Shown piece after piece: positions 24,348 to 33,208 of a DNA stretch of 64,000 nucleotides. The first letter of the stretch is position 1. Every line of letters begins with the position of its first letter. The notes beneath the pieces are model-generated. The model was given only the letters and a program-made list of their open reading frames with translations, ran no database searches and had not been told where the DNA came from. The position numbers and the translations under genes were made by a program. The stretch is from Sphingomonas sp. QA11 (GTDB lineage: Bacteria > Pseudomonadota > Alphaproteobacteria > Sphingomonadales > Sphingomonadaceae), in NCBI RefSeq assembly GCF_028473665.1, contig NZ_CP098774.1:4769501-4833500 (forward strand), given 5' to 3'.

Positions 24348-24962
24348 TTATTCCTTCCAGGCCCAGTAGAGCTGGGCCGGCGGTACGTTCCACCATTCCA
24401 TGTCGTGGTCGACCTTCGGGATATAGGGCTCGATGAAGTCGCGGCACTTGGGCGAGAACTGATAGACCAGGAAGGCGCCGCCCGGCCGGAGCACGTCGGC
24501 GGTCGCCTGGCCGATCGCGTCGCCGACGCCGGCGGGAAGCGTGGAGAAGGGCAGCCCCGACAGCACATAGTCGGCATGGTCGAAACCGTGATCCTCGATG
24601 ATCTGGCGCACGTCGGCCGCCGATCCGCCGACCGCCAGGAAGCGGGGGTCGGTAATCTCGTGGCGCAGATAGCGGATGAAATCGGGATTGGTGTCGATCG
24701 CGAGATAGGTCGCGTCCGGGGCGAGCCGTTCAAGGACATGCGGGCAGAAGGTGCCGACGCCGGGGCCGTATTCGACGAACAACCTGGTGTTCTTCCAGTC
24801 CACCGGACCAAGCATCTTGCGGATCAGCTTGCCCGAGGAGGGGACGATCGATCCTACCATCACGGGATGTTTCATGAACCCTTTCAAGAACATGGCCCAG
24901 GGTGAGGACACTCCGGCGGCGGCCCTGCGCTGGCGTCGCGCGGCAGTGGTTGAAACGGTCAC
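24348..24962 (-). CDS. Class I SAM-dependent methyltransferase, phospholipid N-methyltransferase (PmtA)-like
   Basis: A 204-residue methyltransferase. The SAM motif LFVEYGPGVGTF is preceded by a basic amphipathic stretch, FMKHPVMVGSIVPSSGKLIRKM, typical of PmtA-type enzymes that methylate phosphatidylethanolamine stepwise to phosphatidylcholine at the inner membrane face. The later motif DYVLSGLPFSTLP fits the same group. GTG 24962 is chosen because AAGGA lies seven bases upstream; TTG 25022 extends the frame and ATG 24893 shortens it. It converges with the cardiolipin-synthase-like gene. A PmtA role would tie in with the phosphatidylcholine-directed phospholipase C elsewhere in the window, but a different methyl acceptor is possible. 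Confidence 0.75.
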   Translation of the reverse strand: MTVSTTAARRQRRAAAGVSSPWAMFLKGFMKHPVMVGSIVPSSGKLIRKMLGPVDWKNTRLFVEYGPGVGTFCPHVLERLAPDATYLAIDTNPDFIRYLRHEITDPRFLAVGGSAADVRQIIEDHGFDHADYVLSGLPFSTLPAGVGDAIGQATADVLRPGGAFLVYQFSPKCRDFIEPYIPKVDHDMEWWNVPPAQLYWAWKE

Positions 24963-25099
24963 TGGCGATCCTTGTTTTCGTGATTCACGGGTATCTGTCG
25001 CAATCCTGTAACGAACATTCAAGTCTTAGGGTCCGCGCGCCGCCCTGCATGCGTCCCGTTCGGGGTTGCGCATGGACCCGAAGCGTTTAAGCGAGGCGC

Positions 25100-25447
25100 A
25101 TGCGCGACGACCGGACTGGCCAGATCGTGGTGATCTTCCTTTCGCGCCGGACTGTCGCGGACGACGCCGGCTATGCCGAGGCGGCCGAGGCGATGGCGTC
25201 GCTCGCCGCGACCCAGCCGGGCTATCGCGGAATCGAAAGCACGCGCGGGCCCGACGGGCTCGGTATCACGCTCAGCTTCTGGGCCGACGAGGCTGCGGCG
25301 CTGGCCTGGCGCGACCATCCCGAGCACAAAGTGATCCGCGATACCGGGCGTGCGCTCTGGTATGAGAGCTATGAGGTGATCGTCTGCGCGGCGCAGCGCT
25401 CCTACGCTTGGGAAAGGGCCGGGGAAAAGGCCAGGGACCGGGGTTGA
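25100..25447 (+). CDS. Antibiotic biosynthesis monooxygenase (ABM)-fold protein
   Basis: A 115-residue protein of the dimeric ferredoxin-like ABM superfamily. The pattern is a first strand (IVVIFLSRR), a helix, the strand GYRGIESTRG, a strand ITLSFWADE, and the helix ALAWRDHPEHKVIRD, followed by a final strand WYESYEVIV. Members are small cofactor-free oxygenases or enzymes of unknown reaction; many are uncharacterised. The C-terminal region is basic. It overlaps the start of the MFS gene (TTGA at 25444-25447), so the two are coupled. No substrate is indicated. Confidence 0.75.
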   Translation: MRDDRTGQIVVIFLSRRTVADDAGYAEAAEAMASLAATQPGYRGIESTRGPDGLGITLSFWADEAAALAWRDHPEHKVIRDTGRALWYESYEVIVCAAQRSYAWERAGEKARDRG

Positions 25448-26772
25448 AGACGCCTGCGGTCAACCGCGATTTCGCGCTGCTGTTCCTGGTGATGCTCACG
25501 ATCGCTGCCGGCAACACTGCGCTGCAATCGGTGCTGCCCGCCCTCGGCCGATCGTTGAAAGTCCCCGACAGCGCCGTTGCTGCGGCGTTCTCGGTATCGG
25601 CCCTGCTCTGGGTGATCGCGGCGCCCTATTGGGCCAACCGGTCGGACCGGCATGGCCGGCGCGCGATGATCCTGCTCGGCGTCGGCGGCTTCTGCGTATC
25701 GCTGCTGCTCTGCGGCGTCTTTCTCGCTGCGGGGATCAATGGCTGGATCAGCGGCACCGCGGCGTTCATCTGCTTCATCGGTGGCCGGTTGATCTATGGA
25801 ACATTCGGGTCGGCCGCGCCGCCGGCGGTCCAGGCGCTGGTCGCCGGGCGCACCAGCCGCGAGGAACGGACCCGGGCGCTCACCCTGCTCGGCTCGGCCT
25901 TCGGGCTCGGCACGATCCTCGGGCCAGCGATCGCGCCGTTCCTGATCCTCGGCAGCATCGGCGCGGTGGAGATCGGCCTGTCCGGTCCCGCCTTCATCTT
26001 CGCGCTGTTCGCGACCGGCATCTATGTCGCGGTGCTCAAGCGCCTGCCCAATGACCGGACGCCGCAACCGGGCACGCACGGCGCGGCCAATGCCTATCCC
26101 TCGATCGGCGGTCAGAGTTCAGGCGCAAGCATCACCGCCGCGATCGAGCCGCACAGCGAGCGAGTCGGCTATTTCGATCCGCGCGTCCGCGCCTGGATGG
26201 TCGCTGGACTGGTGATGGGCCACGCTCAGGCGATGACCAGCCAGGCGGTCGGCTTCCTCGTCATCGACCGGCTTCACCTCGCGCCGGCCGACGCGCTCCA
26301 GCCGACCGGGATCGTGCTGATGATGGGCGCCGGCGCCGCATTGCTGGTCCAATGGGGCATCATCCCGCTGCTCGACATGCGTCCGCGCCAGTTGATCCTG
26401 GTCGGCCTTGTCGTCGGCGCGGCGGGCTGCGCGCTGACCGGGCTCGCGACCTCGCTCTATGGTATCGCGACCGCTTATGCGCTTGCCTCGATCGGCTTCG
26501 GCTTTACCCGGCCCGGCTTCACCGCCGGCTCGTCGCTCGCCGTCGGCCATGCGGCGCAAGGGTCGGTCGCGGGCAAGGTGACCTCGATCAACGGCGCGTC
26601 CTTCGTGCTCGGGCCATCGATCGGGGTCGGCCTGTACGAAGCGCAGCACGCGCTGCCCTATCTGACGGCAGGCGCGGCGCTCATCCTTCTGCTCGGCTAT
26701 TGCTGGGTGGCGTTGCGGGATTCACCCGGGTCGAGACTCGATCCGCCCTCCGTGCCCGTTCGTCCCGAATAA
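25444..26772 (+). CDS. MFS transporter (drug/metabolite efflux type)
   Basis: A membrane protein of about 442 residues with twelve hydrophobic segments. The loop after TM2 carries WANRSDRHGRRAMI, close to the MFS signature G-x3-D-R-x-G-R-R. A hydrophilic stretch around residues 200-250 separates the two halves. TTG 25444, which overlaps the stop of the ABM gene, is preferred as start because the first membrane segment begins soon after it; TTG 25408 is possible. The pattern is that of multidrug or tetracycline-type exporters, but the substrate cannot be told. The coupled ABM protein might act on the same compound (inference). Confidence 0.82.
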   Translation: MKTPAVNRDFALLFLVMLTIAAGNTALQSVLPALGRSLKVPDSAVAAAFSVSALLWVIAAPYWANRSDRHGRRAMILLGVGGFCVSLLLCGVFLAAGINGWISGTAAFICFIGGRLIYGTFGSAAPPAVQALVAGRTSREERTRALTLLGSAFGLGTILGPAIAPFLILGSIGAVEIGLSGPAFIFALFATGIYVAVLKRLPNDRTPQPGTHGAANAYPSIGGQSSGASITAAIEPHSERVGYFDPRVRAWMVAGLVMGHAQAMTSQAVGFLVIDRLHLAPADALQPTGIVLMMGAGAALLVQWGIIPLLDMRPRQLILVGLVVGAAGCALTGLATSLYGIATAYALASIGFGFTRPGFTAGSSLAVGHAAQGSVAGKVTSINGASFVLGPSIGVGLYEAQHALPYLTAGAALILLLGYCWVALRDSPGSRLDPPSVPVRPE

Positions 26773-26822
26773 CCATCGACACGAACGGCTGAGTTCGACC
26801 CGGGCAATGCTTCGGTTGACCT

Positions 26823-29117
26823 TCAATCGGCGCCCTTCGGCCCGTGCGGACGGAGCTGGCCGGGGGAGATGAAGCCGATCGGCTGGATGGCTGATGCTTC
26901 CTGCTTCAGCCGCGCGGCCATCTGCTCATATTCGCGCTCCATGTCCGGCGTCACCGAGGCGCGGGAATCCTCCAGCGCTTCCTCGAAATGCGCCATGGTC
27001 ACCTCGGCGACCGACAGGGATTGGCGCAGTGCGACCAGGCCCGCCCGGCGGACCAAATCCTCCAGGTCGGCACCGGTGAAGCGTTCGGTCCGGCTTGCCA
27101 TCTCATCCAGATCGACATCGTCAGCGAGCGGCATCTTGCCGGTCTGGATCGCCAGGATGCGACGCCGCCCGGCCTTGTCGGGCACGCCGACATAGACCAG
27201 CTCGTCGAAGCGGCCCGGCCGCAACAGGGCCGGGTCGATCAAATTGGGGCGGTTGGTCGCGCCGATCACCACGACCGACTGGAGTTCTTCCAGCCCGTCC
27301 ATCTCGGCCAGGATGGTGTTGACCACGCGTTCGGTGACCTGGGGCTCGCCCAGGCCGCCGCCGCGGGCGGGCACCAGCGAATCGAGCTCGTCGATGAAGA
27401 TCACGCACGGCGCAACCTGCCGCGCGCGGGCGAACAGCCGGGCGATCTGCTGCTCGGATTCGCCATACCATTTGCTCAGCAGGTCGGACGATTTGGTGGC
27501 GATGAAGTTCGCCTCGGCCTCGCGCGCGACTGCCTTGGCCAGCAAGGTCTTGCCGGTGCCGGGCGGGCCATAGAGCAGGAAGCCCTTGGCCGGACGGATG
27601 CCGAGCCGGCGGAACGCGTCCGGGTCTTTCAGCGGCAACTCGACGCCCTCCTTGAGGCGCGACTGGGCCTTGTCGAGCCCCCCGACATCTTCCCAGCGCA
27701 CGCGCGGCGCCTCGACCATCACCTCGCGCATGGCGCTCGGCTGGACACGCTTCAGCGCATCGAGGAAGTCCTCGCGCGTCACCGCCAGCGTATCGAGCAC
27801 TTCAGGCGGAATAGTCCCCTCGGCGAGGTTGAGGCGCGGCATGATCTTGCGCACCGCCTCGATCGCCGCCTCGCGGGCCAGCGCCGCCAGATCGGCGCCG
27901 ACGAAGCCGTAGGTGGTCCGCGCCAGCTCGTTCAGGTCGACCTTGTCGCCAAGCGGCATGCCGCGGGTGTGGATGCCAAGGATCTCGCGCCGGCCGCGCT
28001 CGTCGGGCACGCCAACGACGATCTCGCGGTCGAACCGTCCGGGACGCCGCAGCGCTTCGTCGATCGCCTCGGGGCGGTTGGTCGCGGCGATCACCACGAC
28101 ATTGGCGTGTGCTTCCAGCCCGTCCATCAGGGTCAGCAGCTGCGCGACGAGGCGCTTCTCCGCCTCGCCGGACACTTGCCCGCGCTTCGGCGCGATCGAA
28201 TCGATTTCGTCGATGAACACGATGGAGGGCGCGTTCTTGGCGGCCTCCTCGAACACCTGGCGCAGCTTGCCCTCGGATTCGCCATAGGCTGATCCCATGA
28301 TCTCCGGGCCGTTGATCAGGAAGAACTCGGCCGCGCTTTCGTTGGCGACGGCGCGGGCAAGCCGGGTCTTGCCGGTGCCGGGGGGCCCATGGAGCAGCAC
28401 GCCCTTGGGCGGATCGACGCCCAGCCGCTGGAACAGCTCTGGGTAGCGCAACGGCAGCTCGACCATTTCGCGGAGCTGGTCGATCGTCTGCCCCATGCCG
28501 CCGATATCGTCATAGGTGACGTCGGCGCGGCGCGCCTCCTTCGGCTCCTCATATTCGGGGCGAAGCTCGATCTCGGTATTCTCGTCGACATGAACGACGC
28601 CCTTGGGCGATGTCGCGATCACCGCGAGGCGGATCTCCTGCAGGGCATAAGCCGGCGCGCGGAGGAATTGCTGAACGCCCGGGGGCATGTTGTCGACGCG
28701 CTGCTGCCCGGCGGTCGCGACCACGTCGCCCTGGGTGACCGGCCGGCCGAAAAAGGTGCGCTTCAGCGCGTTGGACGACCCTTCGAGCCGAAGATTCTGC
28801 TGTGCGGGGGCGAAGACGATTCGGGTCGCCGGCTTGGATTCGACCTTGCGCACCTCGACGAAATCGCCCGAGCCGGCACCGGCATTGGCGCGCTGCAGGC
28901 CGTCGATCCGGATGATCTCAAGCCCCTCGTCCTCGGCATAGGGTGCGACGGCGCGCGCCGGGGTGGTCGACTTGCCGACGATCTCGATCACATCGCCTTC
29001 GCCGATGCCAAGCGCCGCCATCAGCGCGCGCGGGACATGCGCCAGCCCGCGGCCGCTGTCTTCGGGCCGGGCATTCGCCACCTGCAATTTCCGAATCGGC
29101 GCTTCGCCATCGGCCAT
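26823..29117 (-). CDS. CDC48/p97-type AAA+ ATPase
   Basis: A 764-residue protein with the N-domain plus D1 plus D2 layout of archaeal and eukaryotic Cdc48. The N-terminal double-psi barrel (about residues 5-180) is followed by two AAA modules, each with a Walker A GPPGTGKT (near residues 247 and 519) and Walker B FIDEID or FIDELD. Cdc48 uses ATP to unfold or extract proteins from complexes; its bacterial clients and adaptors are largely unknown. It is a single-gene unit in this window; the predicted small RNA and LysR gene lie upstream. The family is widespread in some alphaproteobacteria, so it need not be a recent acquisition. Confidence 0.93.
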   Translation of the reverse strand: MADGEAPIRKLQVANARPEDSGRGLAHVPRALMAALGIGEGDVIEIVGKSTTPARAVAPYAEDEGLEIIRIDGLQRANAGAGSGDFVEVRKVESKPATRIVFAPAQQNLRLEGSSNALKRTFFGRPVTQGDVVATAGQQRVDNMPPGVQQFLRAPAYALQEIRLAVIATSPKGVVHVDENTEIELRPEYEEPKEARRADVTYDDIGGMGQTIDQLREMVELPLRYPELFQRLGVDPPKGVLLHGPPGTGKTRLARAVANESAAEFFLINGPEIMGSAYGESEGKLRQVFEEAAKNAPSIVFIDEIDSIAPKRGQVSGEAEKRLVAQLLTLMDGLEAHANVVVIAATNRPEAIDEALRRPGRFDREIVVGVPDERGRREILGIHTRGMPLGDKVDLNELARTTYGFVGADLAALAREAAIEAVRKIMPRLNLAEGTIPPEVLDTLAVTREDFLDALKRVQPSAMREVMVEAPRVRWEDVGGLDKAQSRLKEGVELPLKDPDAFRRLGIRPAKGFLLYGPPGTGKTLLAKAVAREAEANFIATKSSDLLSKWYGESEQQIARLFARARQVAPCVIFIDELDSLVPARGGGLGEPQVTERVVNTILAEMDGLEELQSVVVIGATNRPNLIDPALLRPGRFDELVYVGVPDKAGRRRILAIQTGKMPLADDVDLDEMASRTERFTGADLEDLVRRAGLVALRQSLSVAEVTMAHFEEALEDSRASVTPDMEREYEQMAARLKQEASAIQPIGFISPGQLRPHGPKGAD

Positions 29118-29234
29118 GTGAGATCCCCTCGAGAACGCAAAGTTGAGCGCGCGAGATAGGATGGTGGTTCCGAAGATACGAGGGGCAGATAAAGGAAGGG
29201 GTTGCCTGCTTCAGGTAAGCCACTGGAAGCAGGC

Positions 29235-29266
29235 AAAAAAAGGGCCAGCCCCAAAGGGCCGGCCTT
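29235..29266 (-). terminator. Orphan intrinsic terminator
   Basis: GGCCGGCCC pairs with GGGCTGGCC and is followed by seven T on the minus strand. It is upstream of CDC48 and no annotated gene feeds into it, so it probably ends the predicted small RNA. Confidence 0.65.
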
Positions 29267-29313
29267 GAAAGTTTTAGGAGAGGATGCCTGAAAGGCCTCG
29301 CCTATATGCGGCG
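29235..29313 (-). ncRNA. Candidate small RNA with its own promoter and terminator
   Basis: On the minus strand a TAGACT (-35, 29342-29347) and CATAAT (-10, 29320-29325) pair is separated by 16 bases, which would start RNA near 29313. A strong terminator hairpin (GGCCGGCCC / GGGCTGGCC with loop TTT) and seven T end it at 29235, giving about 79 nt. Before the terminator is UCCUCUCCU, a possible anti-Shine-Dalgarno sequence. The terminator cannot belong to CDC48, which is transcribed away from it, and no minus-strand gene precedes it. Prediction only. Confidence 0.45.
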
Positions 29314-29462
29314 CAGCGGATTATGCTGCAAGTGCGAAACGAGTCTATGCAATTGCGTTCGATGCAATCATTGCTGGCAATCCTGCGAGGGACGATGATA
29401 GATTTGGAACGCAGGGTATATGATGCAGCGCACAATGCGCGTGTGAAGGGAACGCTGACACC

Positions 29463-30353
29463 ATGCGCAGATTGCCGCCTCTGACCGCGATCGAGGCGTT
29501 CGTCCAGGTCGCGCGCCTCGGCTCGATCAAGGCTGCGTCGCAGGAGCTTGCGCTGTCGCCGCCGGCGCTCAGCCGCCGGATCCAGGCGCTTGAGCGCTTC
29601 ATCGGCAAGCCCCTGTTCGATCGCCGCCACCAGGCGGTGGTGCTGAATGCCGATGGCGAACGCCTGCTCCAGCAGATCGCGCCGGCGCTGGACAACCTGT
29701 CCGATGCGGTCGAGATGATGACCAGCGGCACCGACGTGTTGCGGCTTCGCCTCGGCATCCTGCCGCTGTTCGCGTCGCAGCGCCTGTTCCCGCGCCTGGC
29801 CGAGCTGCGTGCGAAGCATCCGGAACTTCATCTCGACATCGACACCGCCGCTCATGGTCTTGCCCGGCTGGGCGATGGTCTCGATGCAGTGATCGCGCTG
29901 GCGCGGGAGATCGATCCGGCCCTGTACGGCAAGCGGCTCGACCGCAATTCGGTCTATGTCATCGGTGCGCGGGCGCTGGTCGAGGGCGCCAATCCGGTTA
30001 CCCGGCCCGAACAGCTCGCCGGGCTCACCGCGCTCGTCCACCGCGACATGCCCGATACGTTCACGGCGTGGCGCCGTGCCGCGAAGCTCGACGATCTCGA
30101 GCCGCTGGCGATCGACCATTTCGATTCGGGCGCGCTGATGCTCGAGGCGGCGGCGCAGGGGCTCGGCATCGCCTTCATGCACGAAAGCCATTTCGAGGAC
30201 GCGCATGACGACCGGCTGGTGAAGCTGTTCGATATCGCGGTGGAGAGCCCGTACAGCTACTGGTTCGCCTGCCGCCCCCGCTCGCTGGCGCAGCGGCCCG
30301 TGCGATTGTTCCACGACTGGCTGATCGAAACGATCGGCGACCCGGAGGTATGA
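29463..30353 (+). CDS. LysR family transcriptional regulator, GcvA-like
   Basis: A 296-residue LysR-type regulator. The N-terminal winged helix (residues 1-62) has the family core with ALSPPALSRRIQALE as recognition helix. The substrate-binding domain follows from about residue 90 (DVLRLRLGILPLFA), and the protein ends with a short SYWFACRPRSL segment as in the GcvA group. LysR proteins usually control a neighbouring gene; here the nearest divergent transcript is the candidate small RNA and then CDC48. The co-inducer is unknown. Its 5' leader overlaps the small RNA region on the opposite strand. Confidence 0.88.
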   Translation: MRRLPPLTAIEAFVQVARLGSIKAASQELALSPPALSRRIQALERFIGKPLFDRRHQAVVLNADGERLLQQIAPALDNLSDAVEMMTSGTDVLRLRLGILPLFASQRLFPRLAELRAKHPELHLDIDTAAHGLARLGDGLDAVIALAREIDPALYGKRLDRNSVYVIGARALVEGANPVTRPEQLAGLTALVHRDMPDTFTAWRRAAKLDDLEPLAIDHFDSGALMLEAAAQGLGIAFMHESHFEDAHDDRLVKLFDIAVESPYSYWFACRPRSLAQRPVRLFHDWLIETIGDPEV

Positions 30354-30365
30354 CCCTCCTTAAAA

Positions 30366-30455
30366 GCCCCTCCCCTTCAGGGGAGGGGTTGGGGTGGGAG
30401 ACTAATCCGGACGTTCCCGGTGAGTCCCACCCGTGCGACTCCCCTGACGGGAGGA
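30366..30455. repeat. Inverted pair of intergenic palindromic repeats (REPIN-like)
   Basis: A self-complementary CCCCTCCCCTTCAGGGGAGG unit with a TTGGGGTGGGAG tail is followed 23 bases later by an inverted, diverged copy (GTCCCACCC then CTCCCCTGACGGGAG). Each half is a hairpin and the tails GGGTGGGA face each other. It fills the gap between lysR and the cyclophilin gene. Confidence 0.65.
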
Positions 30456-30463
30456 GATCAGGT

Positions 30464-30919
30464 TCAGGCAGCTCGTGCCTTGACGATCTTGCCCGGCTCG
30501 CGCGGCGGCTCGCCCTTGGGCAGCGCGTCGACATGGTCCATGCCGGAGGTCACTTCGCCCCAGACGGTGTACTGGCCGTCGAGGAAGCGCGCATCGTCGA
30601 AGCAGATGAAGAACTGGCTGTTCGCGCTGTTCGGGCTCTGCGCGCGCGCCATCGAGCAGACACCGCGGACATGCGGCTCCTTCGAAAATTCGGCGGGCAG
30701 GTTCGGCTTGTCGGAGCCGGACATGCCGGTGCCCGTGGGGTCGCCGCCCTGGGCCATGAAGCCGGGGATCACGCGGTGGAAGACGACGCCGTCATAGAAG
30801 CCGTCATTGGCCAGCTCGACGATGCGCGCGACATGCTGGGGCGCCAGGTCGGGGCGCAGCTTGATCGTCACGTCGCCGCCGTCGAGCGTCAGGGTCAGGG
30901 TTTCGGGGGAATCGGCCAT
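30464..30919 (-). CDS. Peptidyl-prolyl cis-trans isomerase, cyclophilin type
   Basis: A 151-residue single-domain cyclophilin. The active-site region reads FHRVIPGFMAQGGDPTG with the catalytic Arg, followed by SANSQFFI and a Trp in VWGEV. It catalyses proline isomerisation during protein folding. ATG 30919 is chosen because AGGAG lies about eight bases upstream and the first conserved strand begins at once; the longer frame adds 41 unrelated residues. No signal peptide, so it acts in the cytoplasm, unlike the periplasmic PpiA. Single-gene unit convergent with lysR, separated by palindromic repeats. Confidence 0.93.
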   Translation of the reverse strand: MADSPETLTLTLDGGDVTIKLRPDLAPQHVARIVELANDGFYDGVVFHRVIPGFMAQGGDPTGTGMSGSDKPNLPAEFSKEPHVRGVCSMARAQSPNSANSQFFICFDDARFLDGQYTVWGEVTSGMDHVDALPKGEPPREPGKIVKARAA

Positions 30920-31116
30920 GTCGGGCTCCTGAAGAAATAAGGTCCCCGCACCTAGGGACCGTCTTCGATATCCGCAATGGCAGGCAACGCCGAATGGCCA
31001 TGGGCCGGACAGTCGATGCGGCGGTTTTCGATCGCATCGCAAATGCTGTCATGGCGATTTGGCTTTGGCCGCGCGGGAGGTTAGAGGCTGGCGTCGTACG
31101 GCTATGGGAGGTCAGG

Positions 31117-32523
31117 ATGAACGAGACCGAACTGAGCCAAGCCGAGGATGAAGCTGAGACCGGCCAGCTCGACGAGGACGACCGGCTGAAGCCCGAATTC
31201 GTCCGTGCCGTGCTGGATGCGGTCGATGCCGGCGATACCGAGGCTGCACGCGCGCTGGTCGAGCCGCTCCACCCGGCCGACATCGCCGACCTGTTCGAGC
31301 TGACCCCGCACGAAGAACGCGCGGATCTTGCCAAGGCGATCACCGACCTGCTCGACGCGGACGTGTTCGCAGAGATGAACGATTATGTCCGCGAGGACCT
31401 GATCGACGCGCTCGAGCCGCACGAAGTGGCGGATATCGCCTCGGAGCTCGATACCGACGACGCCGTTGCGATCATCGAGGACATGGAGGAGGACGACCAG
31501 AAGGCCGTGCTCCGCGCGCTCGATCCGGACGACCGCGCCGCGATCGAGGAGGCGCTGTCCTATCCGGAGGAATCCGCCGGCCGCCTGATGCAGCGCGAGC
31601 TGATCGCGGTGCCGGAGCATTGGAGCGTCGGCGACGCGCTCGACTATCTGCGCGGCCATGAGGAACTGACGACCGATTTCTGGGAGATCTTCGTGGTCGG
31701 CCCGTCTCACAAGCCGGTCGGCACCTGCCAGCTCTCCTGGATCCTGCGCGCGCCGCGCACCGTGTCGATCGGCGACGTGATGAAGCGCGAACAGACACTG
31801 GTCCCGGTCGACATGGACCAGGAGGAAGTCGCGCTCCGTTTCCAGAAATATGCGCTGATCTCGGCGGCGGTGGTCGATTCGGGCGGGCGGCTGGTCGGCA
31901 TGATCACCGTCGACGACATCGTCCACATCATCTCCGAAGAGGCGGGCGAGGATATCCTGCGGCTGTCCGGCGCGGGCGAGGGCGACATCAACGAGCCGAT
32001 CCGGCTCACCGTGCGGACGCGGATCACCTGGCTGATCGTCAACCTCGGCACGGCGATGCTTGCCGCTTCGGTGGTCGGGTTGTTCCAGGGCGAGATCGGG
32101 CGCTTCGCCCTGCTCGCGGTGCTGATGCCGATCGTTTCCGGCATGGGCGGCAATGCCGGCACCCAGACGCTTGCGGTGGTGGTGCGCGCGCTCGCCACCA
32201 ACCAGCTGACCAGTTCCAACACACGGCGCATGATCTTCCGGGAATTCAGCATCGCGGCGGCCAACGGCTCGATGCTCGGCCTGCTGATCGGGCTCGGCAC
32301 CTATCTCGTCTTCGGCAATGGCGATCTCGCCATCGTCATTGCGATGGCGATGGTCATCAACAATGTGATCGCCGGCCTGTCGGGCGTGCTGGTCCCGGTC
32401 GGCCTCGAACGGGCCGGGGTCGATCCCGCCGTGTCGTCGGCGGTATTCGTGACGATGATGACTGATGTGATGGGTTTCTTCTCGTTCCTCGGTCTCGCTA
32501 CCCTATGGGGCCTTGGCGGCTGA
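31117..32523 (+). CDS. mgtE: Magnesium transporter MgtE
   Basis: A 468-residue MgtE channel. The acidic N-domain (about residues 20-140, with DDRAAIEEALSYPEESAGRLM) is followed by two CBS domains (about 145-270) and five membrane helices beginning near residue 300; PIVSGMGGNAGTQ lies in the pore region. The cytosolic domains close the pore when Mg2+ is high, so regulation is built into the protein. ATG 31117 follows GGGAGGTCAGG; the longer frame upstream is not family-like. No Mg2+ riboswitch could be recognised in the 197 bases before it. Confidence 0.95.
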   Translation: MNETELSQAEDEAETGQLDEDDRLKPEFVRAVLDAVDAGDTEAARALVEPLHPADIADLFELTPHEERADLAKAITDLLDADVFAEMNDYVREDLIDALEPHEVADIASELDTDDAVAIIEDMEEDDQKAVLRALDPDDRAAIEEALSYPEESAGRLMQRELIAVPEHWSVGDALDYLRGHEELTTDFWEIFVVGPSHKPVGTCQLSWILRAPRTVSIGDVMKREQTLVPVDMDQEEVALRFQKYALISAAVVDSGGRLVGMITVDDIVHIISEEAGEDILRLSGAGEGDINEPIRLTVRTRITWLIVNLGTAMLAASVVGLFQGEIGRFALLAVLMPIVSGMGGNAGTQTLAVVVRALATNQLTSSNTRRMIFREFSIAAANGSMLGLLIGLGTYLVFGNGDLAIVIAMAMVINNVIAGLSGVLVPVGLERAGVDPAVSSAVFVTMMTDVMGFFSFLGLATLWGLGG

Positions 32524-32547
32524 CCCCCGGCTTCCCAAATCGCTGAA

Positions 32548-32952
32548 ATGACACTGCATATTACCAAGGTCGCGTTCGGCGCCACCGGCGTCGACCATCT
32601 CGCGGAGCGGCTGCTTGCCCGTGCCGAGGCTGGCCCGGTGTTCCTGACCACGCGCTATCTGCCCAAGCGTCACGAGGAGATTGCAGGGCAGGGGTCGCTG
32701 TTCTGGATTATCAAGCATCAGCTCATCGCGCGCTCGCCGATCCTGCGATTCGGCGAGGCGGAGGGCGGCCGGGTGGCAATCCATATCGATCCGAAGCTGA
32801 TCCTCACCCAGGCCCGACCAAAGCGCGCGCACCAGGGCTGGCGCTATCTCGAGGATGGGGATGCGCCAGCCGATCTCGACGGCGACATGGCGGTGGGCGA
32901 TCAGATGCCGCCCGCGCTGATGGGCAAGCTTGCCGGACTGGGCCTGATTTAG
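32548..32952 (+). CDS. DUF1489 family protein
   Basis: A 134-residue soluble protein of the alphaproteobacterial DUF1489 family. Conserved-looking parts are the start MTLHITKVAFGA, TTRYLPKRHEEI, and GSLFWIIKHQLIARSPIL, followed by GWRYLEDGDAPADL. Function is unknown. It lies 24 bases after mgtE on the same strand, so it may be cotranscribed. About 250 bases without a convincing gene follow it; a short frame at 33007-33195 exists but has no recognisable features. Confidence 0.8.
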   Translation: MTLHITKVAFGATGVDHLAERLLARAEAGPVFLTTRYLPKRHEEIAGQGSLFWIIKHQLIARSPILRFGEAEGGRVAIHIDPKLILTQARPKRAHQGWRYLEDGDAPADLDGDMAVGDQMPPALMGKLAGLGLI

Positions 32953-33208
32953 GGTACGCGTCCTCGGTCGGATCGACATTCGGAACTGGCCCCTCGGCGG
33001 CACAAGATGGTTCGCGCAAAGGCGCGGAGGACGCTGGGAAGGGCCGGTCAGCCGCATGGGTGGTTTGCGATGAAAAACACGTCCAAAAACAGGCGGCTTG
33101 CCGGTGCACGACGATCGAGTCCGGGAATGAACTCTGCGGTCTCGGCGCCCTCTGCGCGAACCCTTGTCTTCGCTGCCATCGTTCCGATAACGTGACTGTC
33201 GATCCGGC

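Larger units (their letters stand above)
29118..29462. other. Divergent intergenic region CDC48 / lysR
   Basis: The 345-base region contains the CDC48 promoter side, an intrinsic terminator on the minus strand at 29235-29266, and a predicted small RNA. No protein-coding frame here is convincing; the antisense frame that runs into it ends in front of the terminator by chance. Confidence 0.5.

Noticed and set aside
29274..30314. Long minus-strand frame antisense to lysR, ending just before the orphan terminator
   Set aside because: It has no family features, is a mirror of a well-supported LysR gene, and its composition follows from the codon bias of that gene. The stop near the terminator is probably coincidence.
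30920..31116. Magnesium riboswitch upstream of mgtE
   Set aside because: I could not identify the conserved core of an M-box or ykkC-like element in these bases.
33007..33195. Small plus-strand frame of 62 codons after DUF1489
   Set aside because: No convincing ribosome site, domain or signal; left as unassigned.
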